Below, one piece after another: positions 1 through 7,712 of a stretch of DNA of 35,215 nucleotides. The stretch comes from Corallococcus carmarthensis (lineage in GTDB: Bacteria; Myxococcota; Myxococcia; Myxococcales; Myxococcaceae), in assembly GCF_003611695.1 (NCBI RefSeq), contig NZ_RAWE01000089.1:1-35215 (forward strand), written 5' to 3'. The notes under the pieces were generated by a model. It saw only the letters and a program-made list of their open reading frames with translations, searched no databases and had not been told where the DNA came from. Both the position numbers and the translations under genes were made by a program. Each line of letters starts with the position of its first letter. Within the stretch, counting starts at the first letter, position 1.

Positions 1-917
1 CCTCCACCACGCCCACCTTCGCCCTCCCCTCCCCGCTCCCCGAGGAGACGGACGCGAAGACCGGCCGCCGCAAGAGCGCCAAGGCGGAGGCCGCCGCCGT
101 CCAGGAGCGCATCGCGCCCAAGAAGCGCATCGCGGACGCGGAGGACGCCGACACCGCCGCCCCGGCTCCGCAGACCCCCCAGGCCCCGCAGGCTCAGGAC
201 GACGAGGAGGCCCCGCGCTTCATCAAGCGCGAGCTGCCCCGCCCCCGCGGCCGCTTCACCCGCGTGGAGGCCCAGCGACTGTCGTTCTTTGAACTGACGC
301 GCGCGGAGGGCAAGGAGACGCTGGAGGCCGCCATCGAGGCCACGGAGCACCGCTACTCCCTCCTGCGCACGCTGGAGCACCGCTACAACGGCCCGCGCGG
401 CGAGCTGACCCAGGTGGACATGGAGAACGTGCTGCGCCAGCACGGCATCATGGAGACGCTGGAGGCCCGCGAGCGCACCAACATCCAGACCGCCTACGCC
501 TCGCAGCGTGGCGCCGCCGGCCGCGTGGCCTGGGCGCTGGGCCTGTCCCCCAGCGAGCTCGAGCGGCTCACCCACGCGCTCAAGCTCGAGGACGAGGTGG
601 AGGCGATGCGCGAGCGCTTCCGCAACGAGGTGCTGGCGACGTCCCACCTCACCCACCGGTTGGATCTGCTCGGCCGGGACAAGTACCTGGTGGACCTGGG
701 CATCCAGAAGCGCTTCGCCGACGCGCTCCGCAAGGAGCTGGAGCGGCTGGCGAAGGATGCCCTGCCGGACGCCACGGATCTGCACTCGCTGGCCAACGTC
801 GTGGGCCGCAAGCACGGCGCGCCCGCGGAGCTGATCACCCGCGCCTTCGAACGCCTGAACCTGACGGAAGGCCTGCGCAAGCAGCTCTCCGCCCAGGCCC
901 AATCCCCTTCGCACTGA
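1..917 (+). CDS. Unknown protein with helical C-terminal region, 5' end outside window
   Basis: The frame is open from base 3 to a TGA at 915-917, so the gene starts before the window; about 304 codons are visible. The first ~85 residues are low-complexity, rich in Ala, Lys, Pro, Gln and Asp, and look like a disordered linker. The rest is charged and probably all-helical. A stretch near bases 509-590 (RGAAGRVAWALGLSPSELER) resembles a Fis-type helix-turn-helix with the usual G-x5-A-x2-LGLS-x3-L spacing, but this is only a visual match. GC at third positions is very high throughout, including upstream of the internal GTG at 264, which argues against starting there. The fmdB-like gene follows 25 bp later, probably co-transcribed. 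I do not recognise the family. Confidence 0.75.
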   Translation, partial: STTPTFALPSPLPEETDAKTGRRKSAKAEAAAVQERIAPKKRIADAEDADTAAPAPQTPQAPQAQDDEEAPRFIKRELPRPRGRFTRVEAQRLSFFELTRAEGKETLEAAIEATEHRYSLLRTLEHRYNGPRGELTQVDMENVLRQHGIMETLEARERTNIQTAYASQRGAAGRVAWALGLSPSELERLTHALKLEDEVEAMRERFRNEVLATSHLTHRLDLLGRDKYLVDLGIQKRFADALRKELERLAKDALPDATDLHSLANVVGRKHGAPAELITRAFERLNLTEGLRKQLSAQAQSPSH

Positions 918-942
918 CTCATCGAGACGAGGTACCCACCCC

Positions 943-1278
943 ATGCCCATCTACGAGTACGGCTGCTCGGCCTGTGGAAAGACCATCGACGTCCTGCAGA
1001 AGATGTCCGACCCGACGCCCCCCGCATGCACCGCGTGCGGCGCCCAGGGCACGCTGAGCAAGCAGGTCAGCCGCTCCAGCTTCCACCTCAAGGGCGGCGG
1101 CTGGTACTCGGACCTGTACGGCTCCACGAAGAAGGACGGCGGCGGTTCGTCATCGTCGTCCTCCTCATCGGCGCCCGCGGCTTCCACGCCCGCGGCCTCG
1201 TCGTCGGGAAGCAGCACGGCGGCCAGCGCGCCCGCGGCCGCTCCGAGCACGCCGTCCGCGTCCGGCGACAAGTCGTAG
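943..1278 (+). CDS. FmdB-family zinc-ribbon protein
   Basis: The 111-residue protein begins MPIYEYGCSACG, the signature start of FmdB-type putative regulatory proteins. Two CxxC pairs (C8/C11 and C29/C32) form a zinc ribbon over the first ~45 residues. The core ends near GGGWYSDLYG, as in the family. From residue ~66 the chain is a low-complexity Ser/Ala/Pro tail, partly from runs of tcg/tcc codons at 1147-1270, which is common in high-GC delta-proteobacterial homologues. FmdB was first linked to formamidase/amide regulation, but the biochemical role of most members is unknown. The ATG at 943 has GACGAGG about 10 bases upstream. The gene lies 25 bp after the preceding reading frame and is probably in its operon. 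Confidence 0.9.
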   Translation: MPIYEYGCSACGKTIDVLQKMSDPTPPACTACGAQGTLSKQVSRSSFHLKGGGWYSDLYGSTKKDGGGSSSSSSSSAPAASTPAASSSGSSTAASAPAAAPSTPSASGDKS

Positions 1279-1344
1279 CGCCCGCGTCCCACCGCCCCCG
1301 GCTGAAAATTCGCTGGGGGCGCGGGGAGACCGCACACTTCGGGC

Positions 1345-1548
1345 GTGCCCTTTCCTCCCTCGAAGCGTCCCCCCCGCCACTGCGCGCTGTGCGGCCATCC
1401 AGAGCTGACGGATGCGCGGGGGCAGGGGCGGTTCCTCCTGGTCGCGGACCCGCATGGCCGGGGTCCCGTGTGTCCTCCGCAGCGGGGCTGCCGCGACGGC
1501 AAGCTCGTGGCGAAGGACACGCCAGCGCTGACGCAGGCCAGCCGCTAG
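1345..1548 (+). CDS. Small Cys-containing putative zinc-binding protein (67 aa)
   Basis: A GTG-started frame of 67 codons lies between the FmdB-type gene and the BamE-like lipoprotein. It encodes CALC at C13/C16 and CPPQRGC at C43/C49, with His12 and His18 nearby. This spacing could bind one metal ion as a small zinc finger. Third-position GC is high across the frame and no competing gene covers the interval. There is no convincing ribosome binding site before the GTG, so the start is uncertain. I do not recognise the family; it could be a lineage-specific small protein or a chance reading frame, although the four paired cysteines make chance less likely. Confidence 0.5.
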   Translation: MPFPPSKRPPRHCALCGHPELTDARGQGRFLLVADPHGRGPVCPPQRGCRDGKLVAKDTPALTQASR

Positions 1549-1601
1549 GCTAAGCAGACACCTTGAGCGCGCGCGTTCCTCCCCGCGTGCCTCCAGGTGC
1601 C

Positions 1602-2357
1602 ATGCCGCGTTCCTTCCGCTCGCTGTCGTCCCGTCTCCTGGTGCCGCTGCTGGTCGTCGTAGTCTCCGCCGGCTGCGCGTCCGCCACCCGCATGTCCCCC
1701 GAGGATCGCGCCTCGCTGGACCGGACCCTCACCGGCCCGGACGCGGAGCAATACCTGCGCGTCTCCGCGTACCTGACGCCCTTCTTCGGGGACGCGTCCA
1801 AGCGGCTGCTCACGCCCTACCCGCCGGAGGACGTGCGGCTGGTGGACGACACCCAGGGCAAGCCCATCTCCCCCGGACCCATCCAGGCCACCCTCCCCGC
1901 CGGCTCGCGCGTGCGGATCACGAAGGTGGAGTTCCCCACCGCGTGGGTCGTCACCGAGCGCGTCCTCTACTCCCCGCGCACCTGGCCGTGGGTGTACGTG
2001 ACGGTGGAGGGCGCGCCCGCGGGCGAGCAGGTGGTGCTGGTGCTGCCGCCCAATCTCGACCGGCCGGACGCCTTCCGCGCGGAGCTGGAGAAGACGCTGT
2101 CGCCCCACTCGCCCAAGGATCAGCTGGACGGCTTCGGCGCGGCGGTGAAGGAGGCGGTGCGCACCAAGAAGCTGGTGGCGGACATGCCCGCGGACGCGGT
2201 GCGCATGGCCTGGGGGCCTCCGGAGTCCGTGCGGCGCACGCTGGAGGGCACCGCGAAGAACGAGGAGTGGCGCTACACCGGGGAGCGCCGCAAGGCGTTC
2301 CTCACCGACGGACGGCTGGTGCGCGCCGAGGAGGCGGGCAGGTCCGTGTTGCCGTAG
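1602..2357 (+). CDS. Lipoprotein with BamE/SmpA-like C-terminal domain
   Basis: The product is a 251-residue predicted lipoprotein. The ATG at 1602 puts a basic N-terminus and the hydrophobic run LLVPLLVVVV directly before a signal-peptidase-II-type Cys25 (SAGC, a slightly atypical lipobox because -3 is Ser). A TTG at 1563 would add 13 residues that spoil the signal peptide, so I prefer 1602. After a middle region of unknown type, the last ~60 residues (DAVRMAWGPPESVRR, then EEWRYTG, then AFLTDGRLV) match the shape of BamE/SmpA-OmlA domains: a helix ending in a WGPP-type turn, then strands with a conserved aromatic-Tyr pair. An outer-membrane location is likely; a role in envelope assembly is inference. 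It is convergent with the PHP gene, 3 bp apart. Confidence 0.85.
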   Translation: MPRSFRSLSSRLLVPLLVVVVSAGCASATRMSPEDRASLDRTLTGPDAEQYLRVSAYLTPFFGDASKRLLTPYPPEDVRLVDDTQGKPISPGPIQATLPAGSRVRITKVEFPTAWVVTERVLYSPRTWPWVYVTVEGAPAGEQVVLVLPPNLDRPDAFRAELEKTLSPHSPKDQLDGFGAAVKEAVRTKKLVADMPADAVRMAWGPPESVRRTLEGTAKNEEWRYTGERRKAFLTDGRLVRAEEAGRSVLP

Positions 2358-2360
2358 CGC

Positions 2361-3095
2361 CTAGCGCCGGCCGCCGCGGCGGTGCTGCTTCTTGCCGCCG
2401 CCGCCACCGCCCTTGCGCTGGGCCTGGGCCTCGCCCGGACGGGTGAGGCGGGGCAGCTCGCCGGCCATCACCGGCCAGTAGTCGCCCTTGAGCAGCTCCT
2501 CCACCAGCTGCGCCTGGGTGAGCACGTCGCGCTTGAAGAAGGTGGCGCCGCGGCCCATCTCGTCCAGGGAGCCGCGCGCATCGCTGCCGCCCACGCAGGG
2601 CAGCTTGAGGACGTCCGCGGCCTCGACGGCCAGGTCGTTCGCGGTCTGCTTCACCTTGGCGTTGTAGCCTTCCACGGCGCACAGCACGCCCGACAGCGAG
2701 CGCACGTAGTCCATGGCGGGGTTGGGCACGTCACGGTCGAACGGGCGGGCGGCGATGATGGCCGCGCCCATCCCCTTCACCTTGGGAAGGCACTCGGCCG
2801 CGCTCCAGGGCTTCTCCCGGTTGCTGCCCCACATCTGCACGGGCTCCGGCGCCAGCTCCGGCTTCGGGAAGAAGCACAGGTATTGGCCCCGGTCCGTGAC
2901 GAGCTCCAGCCCGACGAAGACCTTCACCTTGGATTTGGCGCCGATCTCGAAGAGCTCGTCGCAGCCGTCCTGGGTGTTGGTCTCCGTGAACGCCACCGCG
3001 TCCAGGCCGAACATCGCCGCCCGCTCCAGCACGGCGCGCGGCTCCAGTTCGCACCCCTTGGACAGATGGGAATGGGCGTGTAGGTCGATGAGCAT
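2361..3095 (-). CDS. PHP-domain metal-dependent phosphoesterase family protein
   Basis: The 244-residue product begins MLIDLHAHSH, the first metal-binding motif of the PHP superfamily (H6, H8). Further family ligands appear in FTETN, GLELV and the late GGSDAR motif. PHP proteins use two or three metal ions for phosphoester hydrolysis, e.g. nucleoside 3',5'-bisphosphate or histidinol-phosphate phosphatases and the PHP domain of DNA polymerase III; the substrate here cannot be named. The C-terminus is a Gly/Lys/Arg-rich tail (GGGGGGKKQHRRGGRR) that might bind nucleic acid or membrane. I chose the ATG at 3095 because the upstream extension is low-quality sequence and the domain starts immediately. 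The gene lies 58 bp downstream of the small gene at 3154-3423, with a hairpin between them. Confidence 0.9.
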   Translation of the reverse strand: MLIDLHAHSHLSKGCELEPRAVLERAAMFGLDAVAFTETNTQDGCDELFEIGAKSKVKVFVGLELVTDRGQYLCFFPKPELAPEPVQMWGSNREKPWSAAECLPKVKGMGAAIIAARPFDRDVPNPAMDYVRSLSGVLCAVEGYNAKVKQTANDLAVEAADVLKLPCVGGSDARGSLDEMGRGATFFKRDVLTQAQLVEELLKGDYWPVMAGELPRLTRPGEAQAQRKGGGGGGKKQHRRGGRR

Positions 3096-3111
3096 GGGCG
3101 ACGCGTGCCTA

Positions 3112-3131
3112 ACAGGCCTCCCGGGGCCTGT
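3112..3131 (-). terminator. Short GC-rich hairpin after the 89-residue gene
   Basis: ACAGGCC (3112-3118) pairs with GGCCTGT (3125-3131) across a 6-base loop. It lies between the stop of the small - strand gene (3154) and the start of the PHP gene (3095). There is no T-run, so it may only attenuate transcription. Confidence 0.4.
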
Positions 3132-3153
3132 CGAGCCCGCGCGCACACGCCCT

Positions 3154-3423
3154 TCAGGCGTAGGCGTAGGACTGGAAGTTGCCCTGCTTGGCCTGGCTGT
3201 TCTTCTCCTCGTACGTGCGGATGAGGTAGCCCATCAGCATCAGCGAGGACGTGTTCTCCAGCACCCGCGACGGATCCTTGGAGATGAGGTTGGCGCTGTA
3301 GTTCAGGAAGAACTGCGCCAGCTCCTCGCCCGCTTCCTTCACGATGAGGGCGTTGAGCGCACTCGGCTCCATGGTGCGGATGGTGTTGATGAAATCGACC
3401 GCCAGGTCCTTCTTCGTCTTCAT
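3154..3423 (-). CDS. Conserved-looking small protein of unknown function (89 aa)
   Basis: This encodes an 89-residue soluble protein, MKTKKDLAVDFINTIRTMEP and so on, probably all-helical, with no signal peptide or membrane segment. I chose the ATG at 3423 because AGGA sits 8 bases upstream; a GTG two codons earlier is the alternative. Codon use is less GC-extreme than in neighbours, with many Asn, Lys and Met residues, as expected for a constrained small protein. No family is recognised. The PHP gene follows on the same strand. The gene is divergent from the 64-residue gene at 3683, and the 259-bp gap between them probably holds both promoters. Confidence 0.8.
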   Translation of the reverse strand: MKTKKDLAVDFINTIRTMEPSALNALIVKEAGEELAQFFLNYSANLISKDPSRVLENTSSLMLMGYLIRTYEEKNSQAKQGNFQSYAYA

Positions 3424-3607
3424 GTCCACGGTCCTGCCCCCTTTTTCCGCCCATGCCCCTGAAGCCGTGAATGGCCCCGGGCCCCCGCCCCAATTCCACG
3501 AACCGGGTGCGACCGGGTGAACCTATGCATGCCGCTGGACCTGCAAACCCCCACCCCTCCGCGCTCTCCCGCTCGCCCTCGGATCCGACTTTTGGTCCGC
3601 AGCATTT

Positions 3608-3637
3608 TTGACACCCTGAAAAGGCGTGTGCGATAAC
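3608..3637 (+). promoter_or_regulatory. Sigma-70-like promoter for the 64-residue gene
   Basis: TTGACA at 3608-3613 is followed by GATAAC at 3632-3637 with an 18-base spacer. This matches the -35 consensus exactly and the -10 in four of six positions. Transcription would begin near 3644, about 40 bases before the ATG at 3683. The surroundings are visibly richer in A/T than the rest of the window. Confidence 0.55.
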
Positions 3638-3682
3638 CCTCGGTCAAGCCTTTTCTCACCACCGCACAAGGAGTGGCAGGCG

Positions 3683-3877
3683 ATGTTCACGGGCGTGAAG
3701 GTCTTCTCCGCGACGAAGGCCAAGGAGCGGGAAGAGTTGGGTGAGAACGTCACCCGCTGGATCAAGAGCAACGCGGACCTGGAGATCGTGGACCGGGTCG
3801 TCTGCCAGTCCTCCGACAACGAGTTCCACTGCTACACCTTGGTGTTGTTCTACAAGCACGCGAAGCCGCCGGCCTGA
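3683..3877 (+). CDS. Small unknown protein (64 aa)
   Basis: The 64-residue product (MFTGVKVFSATKAKEREELG and onward) has a short mixed alpha/beta pattern: a strand, a charged helix (REELGENVTRWIKSN), then strands DLEIVDRVVCQS and YTLVLFYK. The layout resembles a one-domain alpha/beta sandwich. The ATG at 3683 is preceded by AAGGAG (3668-3673) with a 9-base spacer, which decides the start against an upstream ATG at 3626. A clear promoter lies upstream, so the gene may be transcribed alone; the next gene begins 100 bp later. No family is recognised. Confidence 0.8.
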   Translation: MFTGVKVFSATKAKEREELGENVTRWIKSNADLEIVDRVVCQSSDNEFHCYTLVLFYKHAKPPA

Positions 3878-3977
3878 CCGCCGCGCCGCTTCTGGCCACA
3901 TCCCGGGCCCGACCTCTTCCGGTCACGCACTTTTCCGGTGCGTGCGGGGAGGCCGGGCCTTTCCATTTCCGTATGTT

Positions 3978-5366
3978 ATGGTCCGCGCCGTGGCGCGCTT
4001 CGGGGACGACAGCGGGGAGGAGGACCGGCAGCTTCGCACGGACGCCCTGCCGGCGATGCGCTCGGCGCGGGTGCGCGTGCGGCTGCTGGTGCTGTCCGGA
4101 CCGGACGCCGGCCACAGCTACCCCCTGGCCCCCGGACGCTACCGCGTAGGCGCGGATCCCGGCTCGGACGTGGTCATCGCGGACCGGGCGGTGTCGCGCA
4201 GCCACCTGCTCCTGGACGTGCGGGAGGACAGCATCCAGGCGGTGGACGTGGGCTCGCGCAACGGCTCGTTCTGCGAGGGCATGCGCTTCACCACCCTGGA
4301 GGTGCGCCCCGGCGCGGTGCTGACGCTGGGCACCACGGAGCTGAAGCTCGTCCCGGAGGGAGAGAAGGCGAACACCCTGCCCCTGTCCAACCGCGAACGG
4401 TTCGGCAACCTGGTGGGCCAGAGCCGCCGGATGCGCGAGGTGTTCACCCTGCTGGAGCGCGTGGCCCAGGGCGAGTCCGACGTGCTCATCCAGGGCGAGA
4501 CGGGCACCGGCAAGGAGCTGTGCGCGGAGGGGCTGCACCTGAACGGCGGACGCTCCAAGGGACCGTTCGTCATCGTGGACCTGGCGGGCGTGGCGCCGCA
4601 GTTGCTGGAGTCGGAGCTGTTCGGCCACGTGAAGGGCGCCTTCACCGGCGCGCAGTCGGACCGGGCGGGCGCCTTCGAGCGCGCCCACGGCGGCACCCTC
4701 TTCCTGGATGAAGTGGGCGAACTGCCGCTGGAGGTGCAGCCCCGGCTGCTGCGCGCGCTGGAGCGCCGGCAGGTGAAGCGGGTGGGCGCCAACGACTACC
4801 GCTCGGTGAACGTGCGCGTGGTGGCGGCCACGCACCAGGACCTGGAGGGCGCGGTGAAGGCGAACCGCTTCCGCGGGGACCTGTTCCACCGGCTCGCGGT
4901 GCTGCGCGCCACGCTGCCGCCCCTGCGCGAGCGGCCGGAGGACATCCCGCTCCTCATCGACACCGTGCTGGAGCGCATGGGCAAGCCGCCCAGCGCCCTG
5001 TCGGACCAGACGCGCGCCCTGCTGGCCCAATACCCGTGGCCGGGCAACGTGCGCGAATTGCGCAACGTGGTGGACCGGGTGGTGAGCCTGGGCGAGTCAG
5101 CGCTGCCGGACATGCCGGACTCGCCTCGCGCGCGGCCCGCCCTGTCTCCGGACCTGGACCCCGAGGACACGCTGTCGCTGGCGCTGGAGCTGCCCTTCAA
5201 GGAAGCGAAGGAGCGCCTCATCGAAGGCTTCGAGCGCGACTACCTGCGCACGCTGCTGGAGCGGTGCGGCGGGAACGTCTCCAAGGCGTCGCGCGAGGCG
5301 GGCATCGACCGCGTCTACCTGCGGAAGCTGCTGCGCAAGCACGGACTGGTGTCCGGCCCGGACTGA
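3978..5366 (+). CDS. Sigma-54-dependent transcriptional activator with N-terminal FHA domain
   Basis: The 462-residue enhancer-binding protein has three parts. Residues ~36-124 are an FHA domain (GRYRVGADPGSD, SRSH at 73-76, GSRNGS at 92-97), which reads phosphothreonine on a partner, so input probably comes from a Ser/Thr kinase. Residues ~144-370 are the AAA+ domain: Walker A GETGTGKE (173-180), the sigma-54 contact loop GAFTGA (220-225), Walker B TLFLDE (240-245), FRGDLFHRL (298-306) and WPGNVREL (354-361). Residues ~432-455 are a Fis-type helix-turn-helix. All activator motifs are intact, so it should remodel sigma-54 RNA polymerase. The start is uncertain: ATG 3978, GTG 3990 and ATG 4056 all keep the FHA domain and none has a strong ribosome binding site. 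Target genes are unknown. Confidence 0.95.
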   Translation: MVRAVARFGDDSGEEDRQLRTDALPAMRSARVRVRLLVLSGPDAGHSYPLAPGRYRVGADPGSDVVIADRAVSRSHLLLDVREDSIQAVDVGSRNGSFCEGMRFTTLEVRPGAVLTLGTTELKLVPEGEKANTLPLSNRERFGNLVGQSRRMREVFTLLERVAQGESDVLIQGETGTGKELCAEGLHLNGGRSKGPFVIVDLAGVAPQLLESELFGHVKGAFTGAQSDRAGAFERAHGGTLFLDEVGELPLEVQPRLLRALERRQVKRVGANDYRSVNVRVVAATHQDLEGAVKANRFRGDLFHRLAVLRATLPPLRERPEDIPLLIDTVLERMGKPPSALSDQTRALLAQYPWPGNVRELRNVVDRVVSLGESALPDMPDSPRARPALSPDLDPEDTLSLALELPFKEAKERLIEGFERDYLRTLLERCGGNVSKASREAGIDRVYLRKLLRKHGLVSGPD

Positions 5367-5506
5367 CGGCGGTCCCCTGCCCCCACCAGGAGTCACGGTC
5401 GCCGTGGCCCGGGAGACACTGGGGGGGACCTCCCTGCCAGGGGTGGTTGTCGGCCCGGGTTTCCGCCCCATCTTGGGGGCACACCAACGCACGCGAGGTG
5501 GGTGCC

Positions 5507-5971
5507 ATGCGCCAGGGATGGGGGAGGTGGCTGTTCGTCGGGGGGCTCGTGCTGGGTGTCAGCGCGTGCCAGTCGCGGGACGGGGCCGTCGCGGAGAGCG
5601 GCATGGTGCCGGCGCTCGCCGTGTTCCAGACCCGGACGGAGCCGCTGACGGAGGAAGGCACCGGCGGGAGCGGGAGCGTGGGCGAGGCGGTGGCCCAGGA
5701 GGTGCCGGACTTCTACGGCACGGTGACCCTCTCAGGCACGCGGGGCTTCACGGTGCGCGACGACGACGGCGTGGAGCGGCCTTTCGAGGTGGCGCCCTCC
5801 ACGCGCATCCTGCGCGACGGCAAGCGCGTGGCCCGCGCCCAGCTGCAGCCGGGCGTGCTGGTGCACACGACCTACGGCGAGCGGCTGGGGACATGGGTGG
5901 CCACCGACGTGGAGATCTACTCCGGCACGCCGTCAAAAGATCTGACCGCGGCGGCGCCGGTGAAGCGCTGA
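5507..5971 (+). CDS. Small lipoprotein, unknown function
   Basis: The 154-residue product has a textbook lipoprotein signal: MRQGWGRW, a hydrophobic run FVGGLVLG, then VSAC with Cys21. The ATG at 5507 is preceded by GAGGTGG. The mature protein has an acidic, Gly/Ser-rich linker, then a compact region (residues ~68-140) predicted to be beta-rich: YGTVTLSGTRGFTVRDDDGV, ILRDGKRVAR, GVLVHTTYGE and ATDVEIYS. This pattern resembles a small OB-like or SH3-like barrel, as in periplasmic DUF5666-type proteins, but the match is by eye. It is convergent with the next gene, 18 bp apart. Confidence 0.8.
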   Translation: MRQGWGRWLFVGGLVLGVSACQSRDGAVAESGMVPALAVFQTRTEPLTEEGTGGSGSVGEAVAQEVPDFYGTVTLSGTRGFTVRDDDGVERPFEVAPSTRILRDGKRVARAQLQPGVLVHTTYGERLGTWVATDVEIYSGTPSKDLTAAAPVKR

Positions 5972-5989
5972 CGCGGACGCGGCGGTCCG

Positions 5990-6955
5990 TCAGTAGACGG
6001 CGAGCGCTTGCGGCAGGTGGTAGCTGACGATGGTGAGCACGGGGATCTTCGGACCCTCGTCCTCGTCGTCGGTGGTCATGCCGGAGGTGACGCGCAGGCC
6101 GTCGAAGCGCGCGAGGATGACGTAGTCGCGGCGGGTCTCCAGGAAGGGATCCGGCGCGGCCAGCCGGCCCAGGGCTTCGCGGCCGGTCTCCTCGGAGAGG
6201 TTGTCGTAGGTGCGCTCGGAGGCGGACTGGGTGGTGCTCTCGCGGGTGAAGATGGTGCCGCCGACGCGGCCCTCGCCGGTGAGCGCCGTGCGTCCGCCCA
6301 GGTCCCCGGAGGACTGCGTCACGGTGTCGGTGTTGTACGCGATGCCGACCTCGCGGCGGGAGCCCACGGACTGGAGGCCCTGCTCCACCAGCCACAGCGT
6401 GGGGCGCTCTCCTTCCGAGCGCTGGTCGGCCACCTGCGCGCGCAGGAGCACGTAGCGGCCGCGGTAGGTGTCCGGCTGGGCGACGGCGGACGCGAGCGAG
6501 AAGATGGGTACCTTGCGCGCGTGGAGCAGGCGCAGCTCGCCGTCCACGCTGCCGCCGCGCTGGGCCACGACGCGGGCGATGAGGTTGGCGGCGTCCGGAC
6601 GCACGCGCAGGTCCTCCGCCCAGGCGCTGCCGAGCACGGCGCCCAGCTGCGTGAAGCCGGGGGCCTCCGCGCAGACCTTGAGGGCCAGCCACGCGTCGTC
6701 GCGCGAGGTCGCCTGGAGCCTGCGGGCGGCGCCCTCACAGGTGGCGGGCGTGGGGAAGCGCGCCAGGAACGCACGGGCGTCATGCGGCGACGGGGGCGGC
6801 TCCTCGGCGGCGACGGAGCGCCTTTCTGCGGGCGGAGGTGTCGTCGGCGGGGGCGCGTCCGTGAGGGCGCGGTCCTCCAGCGCGACGTGGGAGTGCGAGG
6901 CACCGCAGCCGGTGGCGAGCGCACCCAGGAGGGTCAGCAACGGAAGACGGGGCAT
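5990..6955 (-). CDS. Large lipoprotein of unknown function
   Basis: The 321-residue predicted lipoprotein begins MPRLPLLTLLGALATGC with Cys17 as the lipidation site. The ATG at 6955 has AAGGAG 9 bases upstream. Residues ~25-60 are a Pro/Ala linker, then a helical segment (DARAFLARFPTPATCEGAAR), then a beta-rich part beginning VPIFSLASAVAQPDTYRGRY. The phrase PDTYRGRYVLLRAQV looks like the OB-type fold of envelope proteins (a question of whether a step moves a small ligand through a strand barrel), but no named family is clear. It lies 33 bp downstream of the 14-cysteine gene and is probably co-transcribed with it. Confidence 0.8.
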   Translation of the reverse strand: MPRLPLLTLLGALATGCGASHSHVALEDRALTDAPPPTTPPPAERRSVAAEEPPPSPHDARAFLARFPTPATCEGAARRLQATSRDDAWLALKVCAEAPGFTQLGAVLGSAWAEDLRVRPDAANLIARVVAQRGGSVDGELRLLHARKVPIFSLASAVAQPDTYRGRYVLLRAQVADQRSEGERPTLWLVEQGLQSVGSRREVGIAYNTDTVTQSSGDLGGRTALTGEGRVGGTIFTRESTTQSASERTYDNLSEETGREALGRLAAPDPFLETRRDYVILARFDGLRVTSGMTTDDEDEGPKIPVLTIVSYHLPQALAVY

Positions 6956-6988
6956 GGCGCGGGGCTCCTTGAAGTGCGGTTCGGCGGG

Positions 6989-7678
6989 CTACAGCGCGGC
7001 GGAGTCGGTGTGCTGCGTGCTCGCGCGCGACGGCGCCTGGCGCGGAATGGACGCGGACGAGGGCAGCATCATGGAGCAGGCGTCGTGGCAGCGGTCGTCC
7101 ATGCACGCGAGCGTGGTGGGCCCGGCCTGCTGCCGCGACACGGCCGCGTAGCAGCTCTCGCCGGTGCCGGGGCACTGGCTGCGCGCGGCGCATTCACAGC
7201 AGGTGGAGGCCACGGAGGCCATCAGCTGCACGTCCTGGAGCACCGTGGACAGCGCGCGGTAGCAGGCGCGGGCCGCGGGCGCGAAGCGGCCCTTGGCGTC
7301 CACCACCGGCGTGTTGCCTTCGATGCCGCAGCGGCCCACGACGTCCGCGTACTTGCGCTCGCAGACGGCGACGAGCTTCGGATCCGGGATGCCGTCCCGC
7401 GCGTTGCTCACGGCCTCCGAGCAGAGGGCGCGCGACGCGTCCTTCAGCAGCTTCACGTTGGCGGCCTCCTGGTCCGCGTTCGCGGCTTTGGGAGGCAGCA
7501 CCTCCGCTTCGAACACGCACTCCTTGCCCGCGCGCAGCGTGTCGATGGTGCACGACCACGCGGTGGGAGACGCGTCCACGAGCGGGGGCGCCCCCAGCGC
7601 TTCGGGAGGCAGGGACGACGGCGCGGGGCCGGACGGCGCGGCGCCGAGGAAGAGCAGGGATAGGAGCATCGCCTTCAT
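6989..7678 (-). CDS. Exported cysteine-rich protein (14 Cys)
   Basis: The 229-residue product starts MKAMLLSLLFLGAAPSG, a short signal peptide probably cleaved by signal peptidase I near residues 15-20. The mature part holds 14 cysteines, including the cluster CCECAARSQC and later CMDDRCHDAC. An even number of cysteines in an exported protein suggests up to seven disulfides. Spacing such as C-x3-C near the end is reminiscent of small Cys-rich repeats in myxobacterial secreted proteins, but I cannot name a family. It is followed 33 bp later by the lipoprotein at 5990-6955, suggesting a two-gene unit. It may also receive transcription from the six-gene operon ending 34 bp upstream. Confidence 0.75.
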   Translation of the reverse strand: MKAMLLSLLFLGAAPSGPAPSSLPPEALGAPPLVDASPTAWSCTIDTLRAGKECVFEAEVLPPKAANADQEAANVKLLKDASRALCSEAVSNARDGIPDPKLVAVCERKYADVVGRCGIEGNTPVVDAKGRFAPAARACYRALSTVLQDVQLMASVASTCCECAARSQCPGTGESCYAAVSRQQAGPTTLACMDDRCHDACSMMLPSSASIPRQAPSRASTQHTDSAAL

Positions 7679-7712
7679 GGGAACCGCAGCGTAGGACGAC
7701 AGCCCGCGCCGC

